Of a DNA stretch of 41,872 bases, positions 34,791-41,872 are shown one piece after another. Below the pieces are notes generated by a model that worked only from the letters and a program-made list of their open reading frames with translations, made no database searches and was not told where the DNA came from. The stretch's first letter is position 1, and each line of letters begins with the position of its first letter. The stretch spans positions 1 to 41,872 of the forward strand of contig JAIORJ010000180.1 of the NCBI GenBank assembly GCA_021108185.1, written 5' to 3'. This DNA is from Methanococcoides sp. Lineage in GTDB: Archaea; Halobacteriota; Methanosarcinia; Methanosarcinales; Methanosarcinaceae. Made by a program: the position numbers and the translations under genes.

Positions 34791-35049
34791 CATTGTCGTA
34801 GCTTTCACTTTTCTTAACCAGCAGATACCTTGGGAACATAAAAAAGAAAATGTTGTCAAAGGAAGGAGGTTGACCCACCAAAACATCGAAATTTTTGGGA
34901 AACCAAGATGTAAAGGAGTTGCAATGGGTTTTTTGTGCGACAACATCTTCGAAGCAATTGTTAGAATTGCCTTATACCATAAATAGTATCGTTTTTAGAT
35001 AATGCATGTTATCTTAAATGATAACGGTTTGCAATGGTACTTGTACAGC
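34791..35049. other. Gene-free stretch upstream of mevalonate operon
   Basis: No gene or RNA is recognised. An AGATAA-TGCATG-TTATCT hairpin at 34997-35014 lies downstream of the minus-strand DUF5806-like gene and may mark its 3' end, but it lacks a U-run on that strand. Confidence 0.35.
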
Positions 35050-35511
35050 TCAATAGTCCAGAGACTCATTTATCCTGCGAAGGGTATCTGCCACAAGCAT
35101 TTGTACATCTGTCATATGGTCATCGGAGATCTCACCGCTCTCGGTCTCGATCAGAAGTTGCAGGTCGGATACGATCTTGTGTATTATCTTTATCATCTCC
35201 TCCTGTCCGATGAGCCCGGCATAGTATGCATAAAAGAAAGTTGTACCGCTTCTCTCGATCTTGTGCTTGAAAGCAGCATGTGCATTGGACACTTCCTGCC
35301 TTGTATATGGCTCATCGACAAAAGGAACAAGTTCAGGCAGGTTCTCCCCTATCCACGTCATCTCGGAACGATTAGAGAGATTCTTGAAATCAGCACACAA
35401 ACGTGCAATCACCCATTCCCGTGCAGTAAGATGAGTGGTCTTTTTCAGAAAACGTGTGACATCAGAGTAACTTTTGTTCTCTAATTTAGTGAATTTCTCA
35501 TATTTGTTCAA
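35050..35511 (-). CDS. DUF5806-like conserved archaeal protein
   Basis: A 153-residue soluble, mostly helical protein. FLKKTTHLTAREWVIARLCA, GENLPELVPFV and FKHKIERSGTTFFYAYYAGL resemble a family of short proteins shared by methanogens and haloarchaea that I associate with DUF5806. The function is unknown. No metal or nucleotide motif is present. It stands alone, with gene-free stretches of 129 nt and about 290 nt on either side. Confidence 0.6.
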   Translation of the reverse strand: MNKYEKFTKLENKSYSDVTRFLKKTTHLTAREWVIARLCADFKNLSNRSEMTWIGENLPELVPFVDEPYTRQEVSNAHAAFKHKIERSGTTFFYAYYAGLIGQEEMIKIIHKIVSDLQLLIETESGEISDDHMTDVQMLVADTLRRINESLDY

Positions 35512-35640
35512 AATATTCCCTCGAAATACCTATGTTCAGAAATGTATTGCAACCAGATAAATACTTTCCTGCACATATATATTGCATCTCACATACAAAG
35601 AACAGAATATCAAACTTGATCAATTCACTAACTAACAATA

Positions 35641-36855
35641 TCATTCATCCTTACACAATTCTTTTCTAATCGAAGTTGAAGAAGTACCATTATCAAGGTA
35701 GTCAGCAAGAGGAACTATCTCACAAATATCTAATATCTCAGGCTCAAGCTCGATGTCAACCCCTTTTCTCTGGAATACAAGGAAATGAGTGTTCATATTC
35801 CTGAAATGTTCCAGCATATCCCACATGTCTTCAACATTGCGATAGTATCGGGTTTTAAACAGACGATTCGCAGTATCTGCCCCGATAATGAAAGTGGCAT
35901 TTTCGAAGAGATTAACTTTCTGAACGAATAAGGGAGCGACAGTTAGTAGAACACCACCAAAAAATACCTCATCCCTGTACTTCCTGAGGGAATCCAGCCT
36001 TTCCTGAAGCGATATAAGATCTATTGGTGGCTTGTCCACGTTTGTGAGAGATACCTCAAAGTGAACCTTCTTCCCCAATTTATTAAAAGCCTGCTCAGCC
36101 ATTTGAATATGATTCTTATGGCACGGATCGAAAGAACCTGGGAATATAACTTCCGGCTTTTCAGTAACAGTTTCGCTGCCCAGATCGAATTGAACAACAT
36201 CGGATACAAGGTCCAAACTGTTCATGATATTATCAGGCAGGGCGAGCATCTGAGCCACTTCTTTAGAAGCGGTGGCTTCCCTTTCTTCAACGACCTCATC
36301 CCCATGTAAAAGTTCTTCAAGGAGCAGATTTCCGGTCCAAGAGCATTCTTTTGCAATAGAATCGACTACCATGCAAGTTGCAATATACTCCTCTTCTTCC
36401 CTCGACCGTTCTTTTCTGAGTATGAGTGTCCTCACGAGGGTCTTATCGAAGGACTGTGTAGCAACGAAGATCTTATGTTCGCGCCCTTCACGCTCATCAT
36501 CCCCCACAGAAAGTTTGCAGGAAGCGGCCACACCCATCAATCCCTTAGCTGATATCGTGTCATCATTACCTGCAAGAGATAACGTACGGCGGTATGCAGC
36601 CATGGCCATGGCCCTTACGGTCACAGGTGAAGCATATTTTTCAGGCTTTTTACCAATAAGTTCATCGAGCGCTTTAGAACTATAGGGCACAATAGCTTCA
36701 AGAACCGTAGCAGAACCGCCCCCATACCTCAAAAGTTGGTCAATGGCTCCGGCACCGCCTCCTGTTAGCGCAAGAACGAGCTGACAGGGGTGCTTGTGTA
36801 TATGCATGATAATATCACGCAAAATAGCCACTTCCTTTGAACAGGGGTCGTTCAT
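35641..36855 (-). CDS. CinA/PncC-like domain fused to NadD-like nucleotidyltransferase
   Basis: A 404-residue fusion. Residues about 8-180 have the CinA C-terminal (nicotinamide-nucleotide amidase, PncC) fold: LALTGGGAGAIDQLL, then IVPYSSKALDELIG, then VRAMAMAAYRR and GLMGVAASCKL. Residues about 233-404 are an adenylyltransferase-like domain: FPGSFDPCHKNH (238-249, His246 and His249), FIIGADTANRLF (322-333) and SSTSIRKEL (392-400). PncC normally has an ESCTGG loop with a nucleophilic serine; here that stretch reads ALTGGG, so amidase activity is doubtful. The nucleotidyltransferase motifs are complete. A pyridine nucleotide substrate is plausible but not shown. Confidence 0.82.
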   Translation of the reverse strand: MNDPCSKEVAILRDIIMHIHKHPCQLVLALTGGGAGAIDQLLRYGGGSATVLEAIVPYSSKALDELIGKKPEKYASPVTVRAMAMAAYRRTLSLAGNDDTISAKGLMGVAASCKLSVGDDEREGREHKIFVATQSFDKTLVRTLILRKERSREEEEYIATCMVVDSIAKECSWTGNLLLEELLHGDEVVEEREATASKEVAQMLALPDNIMNSLDLVSDVVQFDLGSETVTEKPEVIFPGSFDPCHKNHIQMAEQAFNKLGKKVHFEVSLTNVDKPPIDLISLQERLDSLRKYRDEVFFGGVLLTVAPLFVQKVNLFENATFIIGADTANRLFKTRYYRNVEDMWDMLEHFRNMNTHFLVFQRKGVDIELEPEILDICEIVPLADYLDNGTSSTSIRKELCKDE

Positions 36856-36928
36856 ATCCTATTTTCATAGGACAGAGGTCTGTATGGAACATCAGATAAA
36901 GTTATTGATGACAGGAGTGAAGGGCTGA

Positions 36929-37228
36929 TCATCCACTATATCCATGAATAGATGGGTATCGCCACTGCCCCTTTAATTCAAGCCTTGCATCATGCAGGCC
37001 CTGGTAACTCGCCCACACCCCAAAGCCCATGAATTTTCTGAGCAAGCATGTGGCCGAGACAATGATGTTGACCGTCCCTACATGCTGATAGTGGCGGTAT
37101 ATCCTGATGAGGCAACCACCATCCCGATCAATCTACCAATAAAAAGACCCTTGATGAAATAGCCAATTTTCTATGATCTTGGCAATGTAAGGGTACCTTA
37201 AGGTGTCCTTTTTATTGATCGAATCCAT
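36929..37228 (-). pseudogene. Short frame with single in-frame TAG (decayed or Pyl-containing)
   Basis: On the minus strand, ATG 37228 opens a 99-codon frame ending at TGA 36929-36931 and interrupted once by TAG at codon 32 (37133-37135). It starts MDSINKKDTLRYPYIAK, reaches HQGSFYW before the TAG, and resumes IDRDGGCLIRIYRHY, ending LKGQWRYPSIHGYSG. I do not recognise it. Composition looks protein-like, with many aromatic residues. It could be a decayed gene (TAG from CAG or TGG), a pyrrolysine-containing small protein, or chance. Its start is only 10 nt from the divergent cupin start, which leaves no room for a promoter and argues against an intact gene. The rest of 36856-37238 holds nothing else. 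Confidence 0.3.
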
Positions 37229-37238
37229 GAGGTGTACC

Positions 37239-37556
37239 ATGGAAAAACATAATATATTTAACCAAATACCAGTCGATTTAACCCATGAAGTGTTCGAGCC
37301 TCTGGTGGATCAACAGGGGGTATTGATCGAACGTATTATTTCAAAGAAACATGTGACCCCAGAGGGACAATGGTACGATCAAGACCGCAGTGAATGGGTC
37401 ATGGTGTTGCAGGGGGAAGCGAAGTTGGTGTTTGAAGATTCGGAGGTGGTGCACCTCAATCCTGGCGATCATATTAATATTCCTGCCCACTGCAAACACA
37501 GAGTCATTTGGACCAGTGACACGACAGAAACCCTCTGGTTGGCGGTACATTATTGA
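37239..37556 (+). CDS. Small cupin-domain protein
   Basis: A 105-residue single cupin. EWVMVLQGEAKLVFED is the first cupin motif region and LNPGDHINIPAHCKHRVIWT the second. The metal ligands are probably the histidines in DHINIPAHCKHRV. The frame is open to 37203, but AGGTG at 37230-37234 supports ATG 37239. Relatives are common in bacteria, and codon choice (many CAG, GGG and GTG codons) looks less AT-biased than the neighbours, so transfer is possible. The ligand or reaction is unknown. Confidence 0.8.
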   Translation: MEKHNIFNQIPVDLTHEVFEPLVDQQGVLIERIISKKHVTPEGQWYDQDRSEWVMVLQGEAKLVFEDSEVVHLNPGDHINIPAHCKHRVIWTSDTTETLWLAVHY

Positions 37557-37569
37557 GCTAAATTAGTTA

Positions 37570-38223
37570 TCAGTCTCTTTCGATCCTTACAAATATGCTG
37601 TCCGCGATCTCCCTATCGACTGCATACCTAGTATGGTTCAGGTCGAAGACATACGAAGGATATGACTGTACAAGGTTCACCGGAATACCCGGCAATACAC
37701 CCATTGCCAGCATCTTCTGCATCTTATCCTCTTCCTTCATATTGAAATATGCGATCTTACCCCTCTGTCCTTTCTTCAGCAATGAAAGGGGAGTGACGAA
37801 CTGCTCCAGCTCATCTCTGGCTTTCTTGCAGCATTCCCCTTCAGGTATAGGTTTACCATGAGGACAGGTACTCGGATGCCCTAGCAGGGTGCACACATTA
37901 TCATCAATACCCCTATGGAGTATGTGTTCGAACTCACATGCAGAACTATGGACGTATTTGTCCTTTGTGTTCAACACATCCACCAGAAGTCTCTCAGCAA
38001 GGCGATGCCTCCTGACAACTAACCTACCATTTTTAGCACCTTCATCCGTAAGGCTTACATTTGTATCGGAAATCGTGATATTCTCGATCTCAAGTAGCTC
38101 CTGTATCTGTGGAGATGATTCGTTCAGCCCGAGGGACCCCAGGCTCACATGAACCATATTATTTTCATTTGTGCAGATCCACATCCTTTCCAGAACTTCC
38201 TCTGCGGCTTCACTTATTTTCAT
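37570..38223 (-). CDS. DtxR-like metalloregulator fused to FeoA domain
   Basis: A 217-residue protein. The N-terminal part (1-60) is a diverged winged helix. The DtxR metal-binding and dimerisation core follows: VVRRHRLAERLLVDVL, ACEFEHIL and GHPSTCPHGKPIPEGECC. Residues about 142-217 form an SH3-like FeoA domain (TPLSLLKKGQRGKIAYFN, MLAMGVLPGIPVNLV). It is the last gene of the feo operon, its ATG overlapping the zinc-ribbon stop by 4 nt. It supplies the only FeoA domain seen in the window. It may regulate iron genes, assist FeoB, or both. Confidence 0.88.
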   Translation of the reverse strand: MKISEAAEEVLERMWICTNENNMVHVSLGSLGLNESSPQIQELLEIENITISDTNVSLTDEGAKNGRLVVRRHRLAERLLVDVLNTKDKYVHSSACEFEHILHRGIDDNVCTLLGHPSTCPHGKPIPEGECCKKARDELEQFVTPLSLLKKGQRGKIAYFNMKEEDKMQKMLAMGVLPGIPVNLVQSYPSYVFDLNHTRYAVDREIADSIFVRIERD

Positions 38224-38384
38224 TTGAACAGCCCCCTTACGAATTTTTCCAGTTTCGTCTCCGGTGGTATCTCATACCCGCATTTCGGGCAGCGTTGCAG
38301 ATTACATGAGCTGAACCTGCCACAGCTTGTACATTTCGACCTGTCGGGCTCATCGAACTCAAAGCTACAAAGGGGGCACTTCAT
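38220..38384 (-). CDS. 54-residue zinc-ribbon protein in feo operon
   Basis: A short gene whose ATG overlaps the feoB stop (ATGA) and whose stop overlaps the next start (ATGA). The product begins MKCPLCSFEFDEPDRSKCTS and has cysteine pairs CPLC, CTSC and CPKCG, enough for one or two zinc ribbons. It ends in a basic, hydrophobic tail (KLEKFVRGLFK). The frame is open further upstream, but that part is antisense-like within feoB, so 38384 is the start. Its position between feoB and a FeoA fusion suggests a FeoC-like accessory role. That is inference. Confidence 0.75.
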   Translation of the reverse strand: MKCPLCSFEFDEPDRSKCTSCGRFSSCNLQRCPKCGYEIPPETKLEKFVRGLFK

Positions 38385-40408
38385 AGAACCACCCCGAATG
38401 TAGTGAGAACATAGTTCACAACAAAGCCTACTGCAAACGCACTTGGGAAGATAAATGCAGCCATTCCGAGAGCTATCTTGACACCTCTCTCTTTCACAGT
38501 TACCATGAACTGGGCTATACATGGCATGAACAATGTCAATGTAATAGCAGCAACAACGATGTTAATGTCACTCAGCAGCCCTGCGTTATACATGTCGAAC
38601 AGTCCGGCAGCACCGAAATCCCTTCTGAAGAAACCGAACAGGAACATGACCCCCGCTTCTGCAGGAAGTCCTATCCACTGCGATGGATAACTGAACAGTT
38701 GAACAGCCAGCTCGAACACTCCGGTCAGCCTTCCTATCCATATAAGCACACTTGCCACAACGAACAGGGGCAGGACCTCAAGGAAATACCATTGCATCCT
38801 CGAATATGTCTTTATGAGCACATTTGACAGCTTCGGAAGCCTCAGCGGGGGCATCTCCATAAAGAAACTGGGACTTGCTCCCGGCAGGACCTTTGATGAA
38901 AGATATCCCACCAATACCAGCTCCAGACAGATCACGATCGCCCATATGAACAGTGCCTTTCCACTGAACGACAGTATACCCAGTATCACACCAAGCTGTG
39001 CGGAACAGGGTATTGCCAGTGACAGCAACATGCTTGTGATGATCCTTTCCCTTTTAGTCTCGAGAGTACGTGTCACCATGGTCGCCATGGTGGAACAGCC
39101 GAAACCGAGTACCATTGGGATAACAGCCCTTCCACTCATGCCCATCTTCTTGAATGCACGGTCTATCAACATTGCAAGACGTGGAAGATAACCCGTATCC
39201 TCGATAATGGAGAACACAATGAAGAATGCACCAACAAGCGGCATGATCAATGCTATTGCATACGTTACAGCCTGTGTGAGTATCCCATATTCACCTACGA
39301 AAAGGTCCTGTATGACCGGATATGGCACAGCAGCATTGAAACTCTCGACCACCCAGGGATTTATCATTTCTCCGAACAGCGTCCCTTCGAGGTAATCCAC
39401 AACAGTTCCTGCCGCAAACCCACCTACGAACTTGTACAACCCGAAATAAAGCACCAGAATCAGTATTGGAATTCCGGTGACAGGGTGAATGAGAAGGCCA
39501 TCGATGCGCTCCCTTAGTGATGTTCGGGAGCTTTTTTCAACGTCTTCTGTAAGTGTAACATCCCTTTTTCTTGTTGTCATGACATTCTCAACAATATCAT
39601 TGACGAATGCCTGCCTTTCTATGGTCAGGACATAATTAAGAGGATTATTGTACTCTTTTTCAGTTCCATCGATTATCTTCTTTATAGCATCTACATCTTC
39701 GCCTTTCTGAGAGATGTTCTCGAATGCGACTTTATCGTTCTGAAGCAGCAATTGAGCAAGCGTTCTTTTCGAGATGCCGTATTCATCCTGTATCAATGAT
39801 GAGATACTTTCGATCGCATACTCGACCCCTCTGCTATACACTACCTTGCTATCGACATGCTGGAAGCTGTATTTAGATATCGCTTCTTCAAGCTTGTCCA
39901 GCCCTTCCCCTTTTATTGAGGTCGTGCAGATGACCGGAACCCCAAGTTCCTGCTCAAGCCGGGAAGCATTGATCTCAATGCTTCGCTCGGTTGCTTCATC
40001 CATCATGTTCAATACAAGTATAAGGGGAACTTCCGCTTCGATAAGCTGAAGCGTAAGGGGAAGCATACGCTGAATGTTCTTCGCATCCACCACATGCACA
40101 TAAACAAAAGGATCGTTGTCGAACAGATAGCTCTGTGATACGCGTTCCTCCTCAGTGATAGGTAATAATGAGTACATCCCCGGCGTATCGATTATATTGT
40201 ATTCCTTCCCGTCGATCCGCCCTTTTCCCTTACTTATGGACACAGTGGTTCCCGGATAATTGGAAACTATAGCATAACTGTCCGAAAAGTGATTGAAGAT
40301 GACACTCTTACCCACATTCGGATTCCCCACAAGGATTATCCGTTCAAGGTCGCTCTGGATCTCATCTTCCTGACCGCAGCAGCGTTTCTTTTTTAGTATA
40401 GACAACAT
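38381..40408 (-). CDS. feoB: Ferrous iron transporter FeoB
   Basis: A 675-residue inner-membrane Fe(II) transporter. The N-terminal G domain has G1 GNPNVGKS (28-35), G2 PGTT, G3 DTPG (74-77) and G4 NMMD. A helical GDI-like linker and two Gate regions in the membrane part (GRAVIPMVLGFGCSTMATMV, MFLFGFFRRDFGAAGLFD) follow. ATG 40408 is 10 nt from GGAGG. The upstream in-frame TTG at 40426 overlaps that ribosome-binding site and is rejected. An N-terminal KKRCCGQED adds two cysteines. It is the first gene of a three-gene coupled operon, with operator-like palindromes around its TATA box. Confidence 0.95.
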   Translation of the reverse strand: MLSILKKKRCCGQEDEIQSDLERIILVGNPNVGKSVIFNHFSDSYAIVSNYPGTTVSISKGKGRIDGKEYNIIDTPGMYSLLPITEEERVSQSYLFDNDPFVYVHVVDAKNIQRMLPLTLQLIEAEVPLILVLNMMDEATERSIEINASRLEQELGVPVICTTSIKGEGLDKLEEAISKYSFQHVDSKVVYSRGVEYAIESISSLIQDEYGISKRTLAQLLLQNDKVAFENISQKGEDVDAIKKIIDGTEKEYNNPLNYVLTIERQAFVNDIVENVMTTRKRDVTLTEDVEKSSRTSLRERIDGLLIHPVTGIPILILVLYFGLYKFVGGFAAGTVVDYLEGTLFGEMINPWVVESFNAAVPYPVIQDLFVGEYGILTQAVTYAIALIMPLVGAFFIVFSIIEDTGYLPRLAMLIDRAFKKMGMSGRAVIPMVLGFGCSTMATMVTRTLETKRERIITSMLLSLAIPCSAQLGVILGILSFSGKALFIWAIVICLELVLVGYLSSKVLPGASPSFFMEMPPLRLPKLSNVLIKTYSRMQWYFLEVLPLFVVASVLIWIGRLTGVFELAVQLFSYPSQWIGLPAEAGVMFLFGFFRRDFGAAGLFDMYNAGLLSDINIVVAAITLTLFMPCIAQFMVTVKERGVKIALGMAAFIFPSAFAVGFVVNYVLTTFGVVL

Positions 40409-40429
40409 TTGTTCACGTGCCTCCAAATT

Positions 40430-40491
40430 TTAGGCTATCCTAATATATTGGTGACTAGTTAACCATAGTATATAAATTTTGGTGCACCTAA
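40430..40491 (-). promoter_or_regulatory. feoB promoter with two DtxR-type operator palindromes
   Basis: On the minus strand a TATA box TTTATATACT lies at 40476-40467. TTAGG-CTAT-CCTAA (40430-40443) covers the expected transcription start. TTTGGTGCACCTAA (40478-40491), with a GGTGCACC core, covers the BRE side. Both resemble DtxR/SirR-family operators (TTAGG half sites). Binding of a metal-loaded repressor at either site would block the promoter. Confidence 0.6.
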
Positions 40492-40590
40492 CATATTAAG
40501 CAGTGTTGAAATTATAAGAAATAGAAATGGGACCAATAAAGTCCAAGATCAAAAAAGGATAGGTTCTGAAGTCTTAGCGTTCAGGAAGTC

Positions 40591-41094
40591 TCAAGATCGA
40601 TCCTTGCACCCTTTTCTGACATCTTTGTCAAGGGAAGAAGAGATGTTGTTCTTCTTTCTGCAATTGGTGATCTCACCTTTTTCACAAAATTCCTTAAAAT
40701 TGAGGAAGAATTTTGGCATTTCTTCTCTGCAGTTCACAAATTCGCTGAACTTTGTCAGTCTTTCAAGGGTCTCAGGGGTTATGACATGCTCCATCTTGCA
40801 GGCATCATCATCTGCGGTATCTTCATCCACACCAAGGAGGACGAGGAACTCATGCAACACACTGAACTTTTCCTTCGTGCTTCTCGCAAGCTTTCTTCCC
40901 TCAGCGGTGAGAGTAACACCGCCATACTTCTCGTAATTGATGAATCCTTCCCTTGTCAGCTTTTTGAACATTCCCGTGACACTGGACGGACTTACATCAA
41001 GGAATCGTGCGATATCTTTTACCTGAGAATAGCCCTTTTTCTCAATAATGGTATCAATAGCCTTAAGGTAGTCTTCAGTTCTCTCCGTAGTCAA
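40591..41094 (-). CDS. DtxR/MntR-family metal-dependent repressor
   Basis: A 167-residue regulator. The N-terminal winged helix is standard: EDYLKAIDTIIEKKGYSQVK, ARFLDVSPSSVTGMFKKLTR and YEKYGGVTLTAEGRKLA. The metal-binding domain follows (LHEFLVLLGVDEDTADDDAC, KMEHVITPETLERLTKF). There is no SH3 domain; the C-terminus has cysteine-containing FCEKGEITNCRKK. The start is TTG at 41094. It is encoded just upstream of feoB in the same direction but 182 nt away, with its own promoter, and is the best candidate for the repressor of feoB. Confidence 0.92.
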   Translation of the reverse strand: MTTERTEDYLKAIDTIIEKKGYSQVKDIARFLDVSPSSVTGMFKKLTREGFINYEKYGGVTLTAEGRKLARSTKEKFSVLHEFLVLLGVDEDTADDDACKMEHVITPETLERLTKFSEFVNCREEMPKFFLNFKEFCEKGEITNCRKKNNISSSLDKDVRKGCKDRS

Positions 41095-41103
41095 GTATAT
41101 CCA

Positions 41104-41115
41104 ACCTTTTTAGGT
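41104..41115. promoter_or_regulatory. Operator-like inverted repeat before dtxR-type gene
   Basis: ACCT-TTTT-AGGT lies 10-21 nt upstream of the TTG start, with half sites related to those at feoB (CCTAA/TTAGG). It may serve autoregulation. Confidence 0.4.
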
Positions 41116-41192
41116 ATAACAAATATAATGAAGATACAATGTTTGTTATTTAAATAGATTATGTAAGAAAAAATAGAGGATGAACTTGAAGA

Positions 41193-41872
41193 TCAGTCCA
41201 ATTTACGCATTACTATGGACCCATCCCTCATTTTTACCTTGACGTATTGTTCTTTTTCTTCACCTACCTCATATTTGTTATACAGCATGGACTCCACTCG
41301 CCCTGCGCCGGTCAACTTTCGAACGATAGAGATGTCCTGACCACCCACCCGCACTTTTTCAGCAGGAGGAGCAGGTGTTACTTTCTTTTTTGAATATATC
41401 GCGCCACCGAGCATACCGGCACCTACATACCCCTTAGCATCATTGAAAATGAGAGTTCCAGCTTTCATATAGGCACCGGAGAATTCCCCTACAGTACCTT
41501 CTACCACAACAGAGCCACCGTTCAGATGAGCGCCAGTGTTAAGACCGGCATTCCCCTGCACATTGACATTACCCCTTTCCATAAGAAGTCCTGTTCCGTT
41601 GTAAACATCGCCTTTTACAATAATTTCTGCATCACAATTACATCTCGAGGCCAGTGTTCCCCGAAGAATGCCATCATCGAGGATAAGTTTACCATTTACC
41701 GCATCGAACTCGTTCTTGGAAAGCTCTTCACCACCGTTGCCACACAGAAGTTCAGTGATGGAAATGAACTTCCGGCATCCTTCAACATCGGATACGACCT
41801 CGATGATATTCCCAAAGGGCTGTTCAATATCGCCTGTAATGTAAAGCGAGCCTGCCGACATCCCCATCCCTG
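41193..41872 (-). CDS. GXGXG-domain protein (GltB C-terminal/FwdC-like), partial
   Basis: At least 224 residues. Two ATGs occur near the right edge (41867, 41861), but the frame is open to the edge, so the true start may lie outside. Repeating beta-helix turns with glycines are clear: YNGTGLLMERGNVNVQGNAG, NTGAHLNGGSVVVEGTVGEF, and SGAYMKAGTLIFNDAKGYVG followed by AGMLGGAIY. This is the fold of the glutamate synthase alpha C-terminal domain and of formylmethanofuran dehydrogenase subunit C. It could be a stand-alone GltB-type GXGXG subunit. Genes further right would decide. Confidence 0.75.
   Translation of the reverse strand, partial: GMGMSAGSLYITGDIEQPFGNIIEVVSDVEGCRKFISITELLCGNGGEELSKNEFDAVNGKLILDDGILRGTLASRCNCDAEIIVKGDVYNGTGLLMERGNVNVQGNAGLNTGAHLNGGSVVVEGTVGEFSGAYMKAGTLIFNDAKGYVGAGMLGGAIYSKKKVTPAPPAEKVRVGGQDISIVRKLTGAGRVESMLYNKYEVGEEKEQYVKVKMRDGSIVMRKLD

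Noticed and set aside
34315-34986. 223-residue plus-strand frame antisense to the UbiD-type gene
   Set aside because: It mirrors a strongly supported gene on the other strand and has low-complexity Ser/Pro/Phe composition typical of antisense frames.
40409-40426. TTG 40426 as feoB start
   Set aside because: It overlaps the GGAGG sequence that serves ATG 40408.
1-41872. tRNA, rRNA, CRISPR arrays, intact insertion sequences
   Set aside because: I read for T-loop sequences, regular spacers, transposase motifs and terminal inverted repeats and found none that hold up; small C/D or H/ACA RNAs cannot be excluded by eye.

Overview
The window looks like chromosomal DNA of a methylotrophic methanogenic archaeon of the order Methanosarcinales, probably a relative of Methanococcoides or Methanolobus. 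The main support is a cysteate synthase next to sulfopyruvate decarboxylase subunits (the Methanosarcinales route to coenzyme M), a formaldehyde-activating enzyme, the archaeal modified mevalonate enzymes, an archaeal-type TyrRS, a Thg1-type tRNA(His) guanylyltransferase, archaeal TATA boxes about 26 nt upstream of leaderless starts, and moderate-to-low GC. The genus is inference.

Layout. 1-2600 is a degraded accessory patch: a 5'-truncated type I restriction subunit (hsdR), a small gene coupled to it, a partial gene at the left edge and a small membrane-anchored protein. 2872-6684 is the most interesting segment. Four translationally coupled genes (a triple rhodanese with an EanB-type active-site loop, an EgtD-type histidine methyltransferase, SufS and SufE) together read as an oxygen-independent ergothioneine pathway with its own sulfur supply. 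6835-7902 is an HxlR-type regulator divergent from fae. 8100-12431 holds a YdjM-like membrane protein, a 59-residue small protein, a PsiE-like membrane protein, a SAM methyltransferase, a YigZ/IMPACT protein and an iron-sulfur aldo-keto reductase. 12527-16689 holds a soluble histidine kinase with eight PAS domains and a small cytochrome b5-like protein.

16878-20479 is the coenzyme M region (cysteate synthase, comD, comE, and a convergent DUF39/ferredoxin protein). 20500-25935, all on the minus strand, carries a Kef-type antiporter, an unknown 378-residue protein, tyrS, thg1 and a PRC-barrel protein. 26067-28690 is a DNA-repair pair (YprB-like exonuclease and uvrC). 28958-34754 has a YkgJ-type cysteine-cluster protein and, convergent to it, a minus-strand run: UbiD-type decarboxylase, the two subunits of phosphomevalonate dehydratase, a site-2 protease and a B12/radical SAM protein. 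The first three of these supply the archaeal mevalonate pathway for membrane lipids.

35050-37556 holds a DUF5806-like protein, an unusual CinA-like/nucleotidyltransferase fusion, a short reading frame interrupted by one in-frame TAG, and a cupin. 37570-41094 is an iron-uptake region: feoB, a tiny zinc-ribbon gene and a DtxR-FeoA fusion in one coupled operon, with a separate DtxR-family repressor upstream and operator-like palindromes around the feoB promoter. The right edge cuts a GXGXG (FwdC/GltB-like) protein. I saw no tRNA, rRNA, CRISPR array or intact insertion sequence.
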